From NCBI GenBank assembly GCA_964468725.1, contig CAYXVU010000109.1, positions 1 to 19,312 of the forward strand: DNA of 19,312 nucleotides, written 5' to 3'. Origin of the DNA: CAYXVU01 sp964468725. GTDB lineage: Bacteria > Acidobacteriota > Blastocatellia > UBA7656. This document shows, in pieces, positions 17,904 through 19,312 of the stretch (positions within the stretch are counted from its first letter, which is position 1; every line of letters starts with the position of its first letter). The notes under the pieces were generated by a model, which was not told the origin of the DNA, did no database searches, and was given only the letters and a program-made list of their open reading frames with translations. The position numbers and the translations under genes are program-made.

Positions 17904-18016
17904 CATATCTGCCGTTCCATTCGGAGCCGCAAACCTCAGCGGTCAAAGTTCGGGAATTTTTTCCGCGCCGTCGGTCATTTAGCTGGTGAAATGTATCGTC
18001 GAAAGGAAACCAACCT

Positions 18017-19312
18017 GTGAACGCAGAAGAGAAAAGATTGGCGTTGTCGCGCCAACGCAAAGCCCATTGGAAACGCTGGGGGCCGTATCTGAGCGAGCGT
18101 GCTTGGGGTACGGTGCGCGAAGACTATAGCCCATACGGCACGGCTTGGGACTATCTGCCGCACGATGACGCGCGCTCGAAAGCCTATCGGTGGGGCGAAG
18201 ACGGCATCGCAGGAATTTCAGATCGCCATCAATACATCTGCTTCGCTCTCAGTTTATGGAACGGGCGCGATGCGATCTTGAAAGAGCGCCTCTTCGGTCT
18301 GACCGGCAGCCAAGGCAATCATGGAGAAGATGTCAAAGAGTATTACTTCTACCTCGATTCGACGCCGACTCATAGCTACATGAAATACCTCTATAAGTAT
18401 CCGCAGGCCGAATTCCCTTATGCGCGGCTGGTCGAAGAGAATCAGCGCCGCAGCAAACAGGAGTTGGAATTCGAATTGATGGATACCGGCGTCTTCAACG
18501 AAGACCGCTACTTCGATGTCACCGTCGAATACGCAAAAGCGACGCCCGAAGACTTGCTCATCCGCATCAGCGTCACCAATCGCGCGCCGGAGAGCGCAAC
18601 CCTCCACCTCTTGCCAACCGTCTGGTTTCGCAATATCTGGTCGTGGGATACAAAAGTCGAGCGGCCACGTCTGCATCGCAGCGCCGATGTAAAGAACACC
18701 TCGGTCGTGCAACTCTGCCATCCGACCTATGGCCACCGTTGGCTCTTTTGTCAGGGCTTGCCGCAGCTATTGTTTACTGAGAATGAAACCAACGCGCAGC
18801 GGCTCTATGGTCACGATAACGGCTCGCAGTATTGCAAAGACGGCATCAACGATTACATCGTTCACAGCAAGCAAGACGCCATCAACCCGCTGCTCAGCGG
18901 CACCAAATCAGCAGCCCATTATCCGCTGACGGTTGCGCCGGGCGAGACCAAAGTCATCAAGTTGCGCTTAACCGATTTGGAGATTCCGCCGACAGACGGC
19001 GACCCCTGTGGTAAGGACTTCGATAAAATCTTTGCCGACCGCCTCAGCGAAGCCGATGAGTTTTACGCTACGGTCGTCCCCGCCGACCTCTCGGACGACG
19101 CGAAGAATGTTTGTCGGCAAGCCCTCGCGGGGATGCTATGGAGCAAACAGTTCTACTATTACGATATGCGAAGCTGGTTGGCCGGTGATCCGGCAACGAC
19201 ACCGCCGCCTGCCGAACGGCGCAGCGGTCGCAACAGCGAATGGTCGCACCTTTATAACGACGACATCATCTCGATGCCCGACAAATGGGAATACCCCTGG
19301 TTTGCGGCGTGG
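18017..19312 (+). CDS. MGH1/GH63-like glucosidase, N-terminal part (runs off window)
   Basis: The first 432 codons of a glycoside hydrolase; the frame stays open to the window edge. It starts at GTG 18017 with AAAGGA about 10 bases ahead and reads MNAEEKRLALSRQRKAHWKRWGPYLSERAWGTVREDYS. Characteristic segments are GTAWDYLPHDDARSKAYRWGEDGI, LKERLFGLTGSQGNHGEDVKEYYFYLD, TPTHSYMKYLYKYPQ and, at the very end, SMPDKWEYPWFAAW. These match the large bacterial MGH1-like/mannosyl-oligosaccharide glucosidase-related (GH63-like) family of about 900 residues. The catalytic region probably lies beyond the window. No signal peptide is visible, suggesting cytosolic action on alpha-glucosides, though the substrate is unknown. 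It lies 217 bases after the ECF sigma gene on the same strand. Confidence 0.87.
   Translation, partial: MNAEEKRLALSRQRKAHWKRWGPYLSERAWGTVREDYSPYGTAWDYLPHDDARSKAYRWGEDGIAGISDRHQYICFALSLWNGRDAILKERLFGLTGSQGNHGEDVKEYYFYLDSTPTHSYMKYLYKYPQAEFPYARLVEENQRRSKQELEFELMDTGVFNEDRYFDVTVEYAKATPEDLLIRISVTNRAPESATLHLLPTVWFRNIWSWDTKVERPRLHRSADVKNTSVVQLCHPTYGHRWLFCQGLPQLLFTENETNAQRLYGHDNGSQYCKDGINDYIVHSKQDAINPLLSGTKSAAHYPLTVAPGETKVIKLRLTDLEIPPTDGDPCGKDFDKIFADRLSEADEFYATVVPADLSDDAKNVCRQALAGMLWSKQFYYYDMRSWLAGDPATTPPPAERRSGRNSEWSHLYNDDIISMPDKWEYPWFAAW

Noticed and set aside
18254..18736. Minus-strand open frame of 160 codons
   Set aside because: Opposite the glucosidase, whose GTG-started frame has family motifs along its whole length.

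Overview
The window is a stretch of bacterial chromosome of moderately high GC content, densely coding and with genes on both strands. I infer an Acidobacteriota-like organism, probably Blastocatellia. The basis is the gene style only: kinase/STAND/GAF signalling giants, TPR peptidases, an MGH1-like glucosidase, several ECF sigma factors and short-word repeats between genes. No rRNA or marker gene confirms this.

Left part (1-4000, minus strand): a secreted subtilisin-family (S8) protease and a secreted HExxH metallopeptidase-like TPR protein. Next (4135-6782, plus strand) comes an FAD-dependent oxidoreductase and an ECF41-type sigma factor with a fused SnoaL-like domain. A sequence resembling the ECF41 target promoter lies just upstream of the oxidoreductase. 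They are separated by a repeat-rich spacer holding a long GAATTC-rich inverted repeat and a heptamer array. Then purD (plus) and a class II fumarase gene (minus) face each other as housekeeping genes. A decayed IS5-like element sits directly behind the fumarase ribosome binding site.

Right part (10627-19312, plus strand) is the most interesting. A 2020-residue protein joins a kinase-like domain (catalytic Asp replaced by Asn), a STAND ATPase, a long helical region, two GAF domains, a sigma-54 activator AAA+ domain with an intact GAFTGA loop, and a Fis-type HTH. At its stop codon begin perfect 18-bp palindromes with the core TCACGAAATTTCGTGA. About 100 bp further on is a near-consensus sigma-54 promoter (GG-N10-GC), followed by a STAS protein gene, an ECF sigma factor gene and a truncated MGH1/GH63-like glucosidase gene.

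The layout predicts a cascade: the multi-sensor activator binds the palindromes and drives sigma-54 transcription of the STAS-ECF pair, and the ECF factor then controls further genes, possibly including the glucosidase. The sequence shows the sites directly; the wiring is inference.
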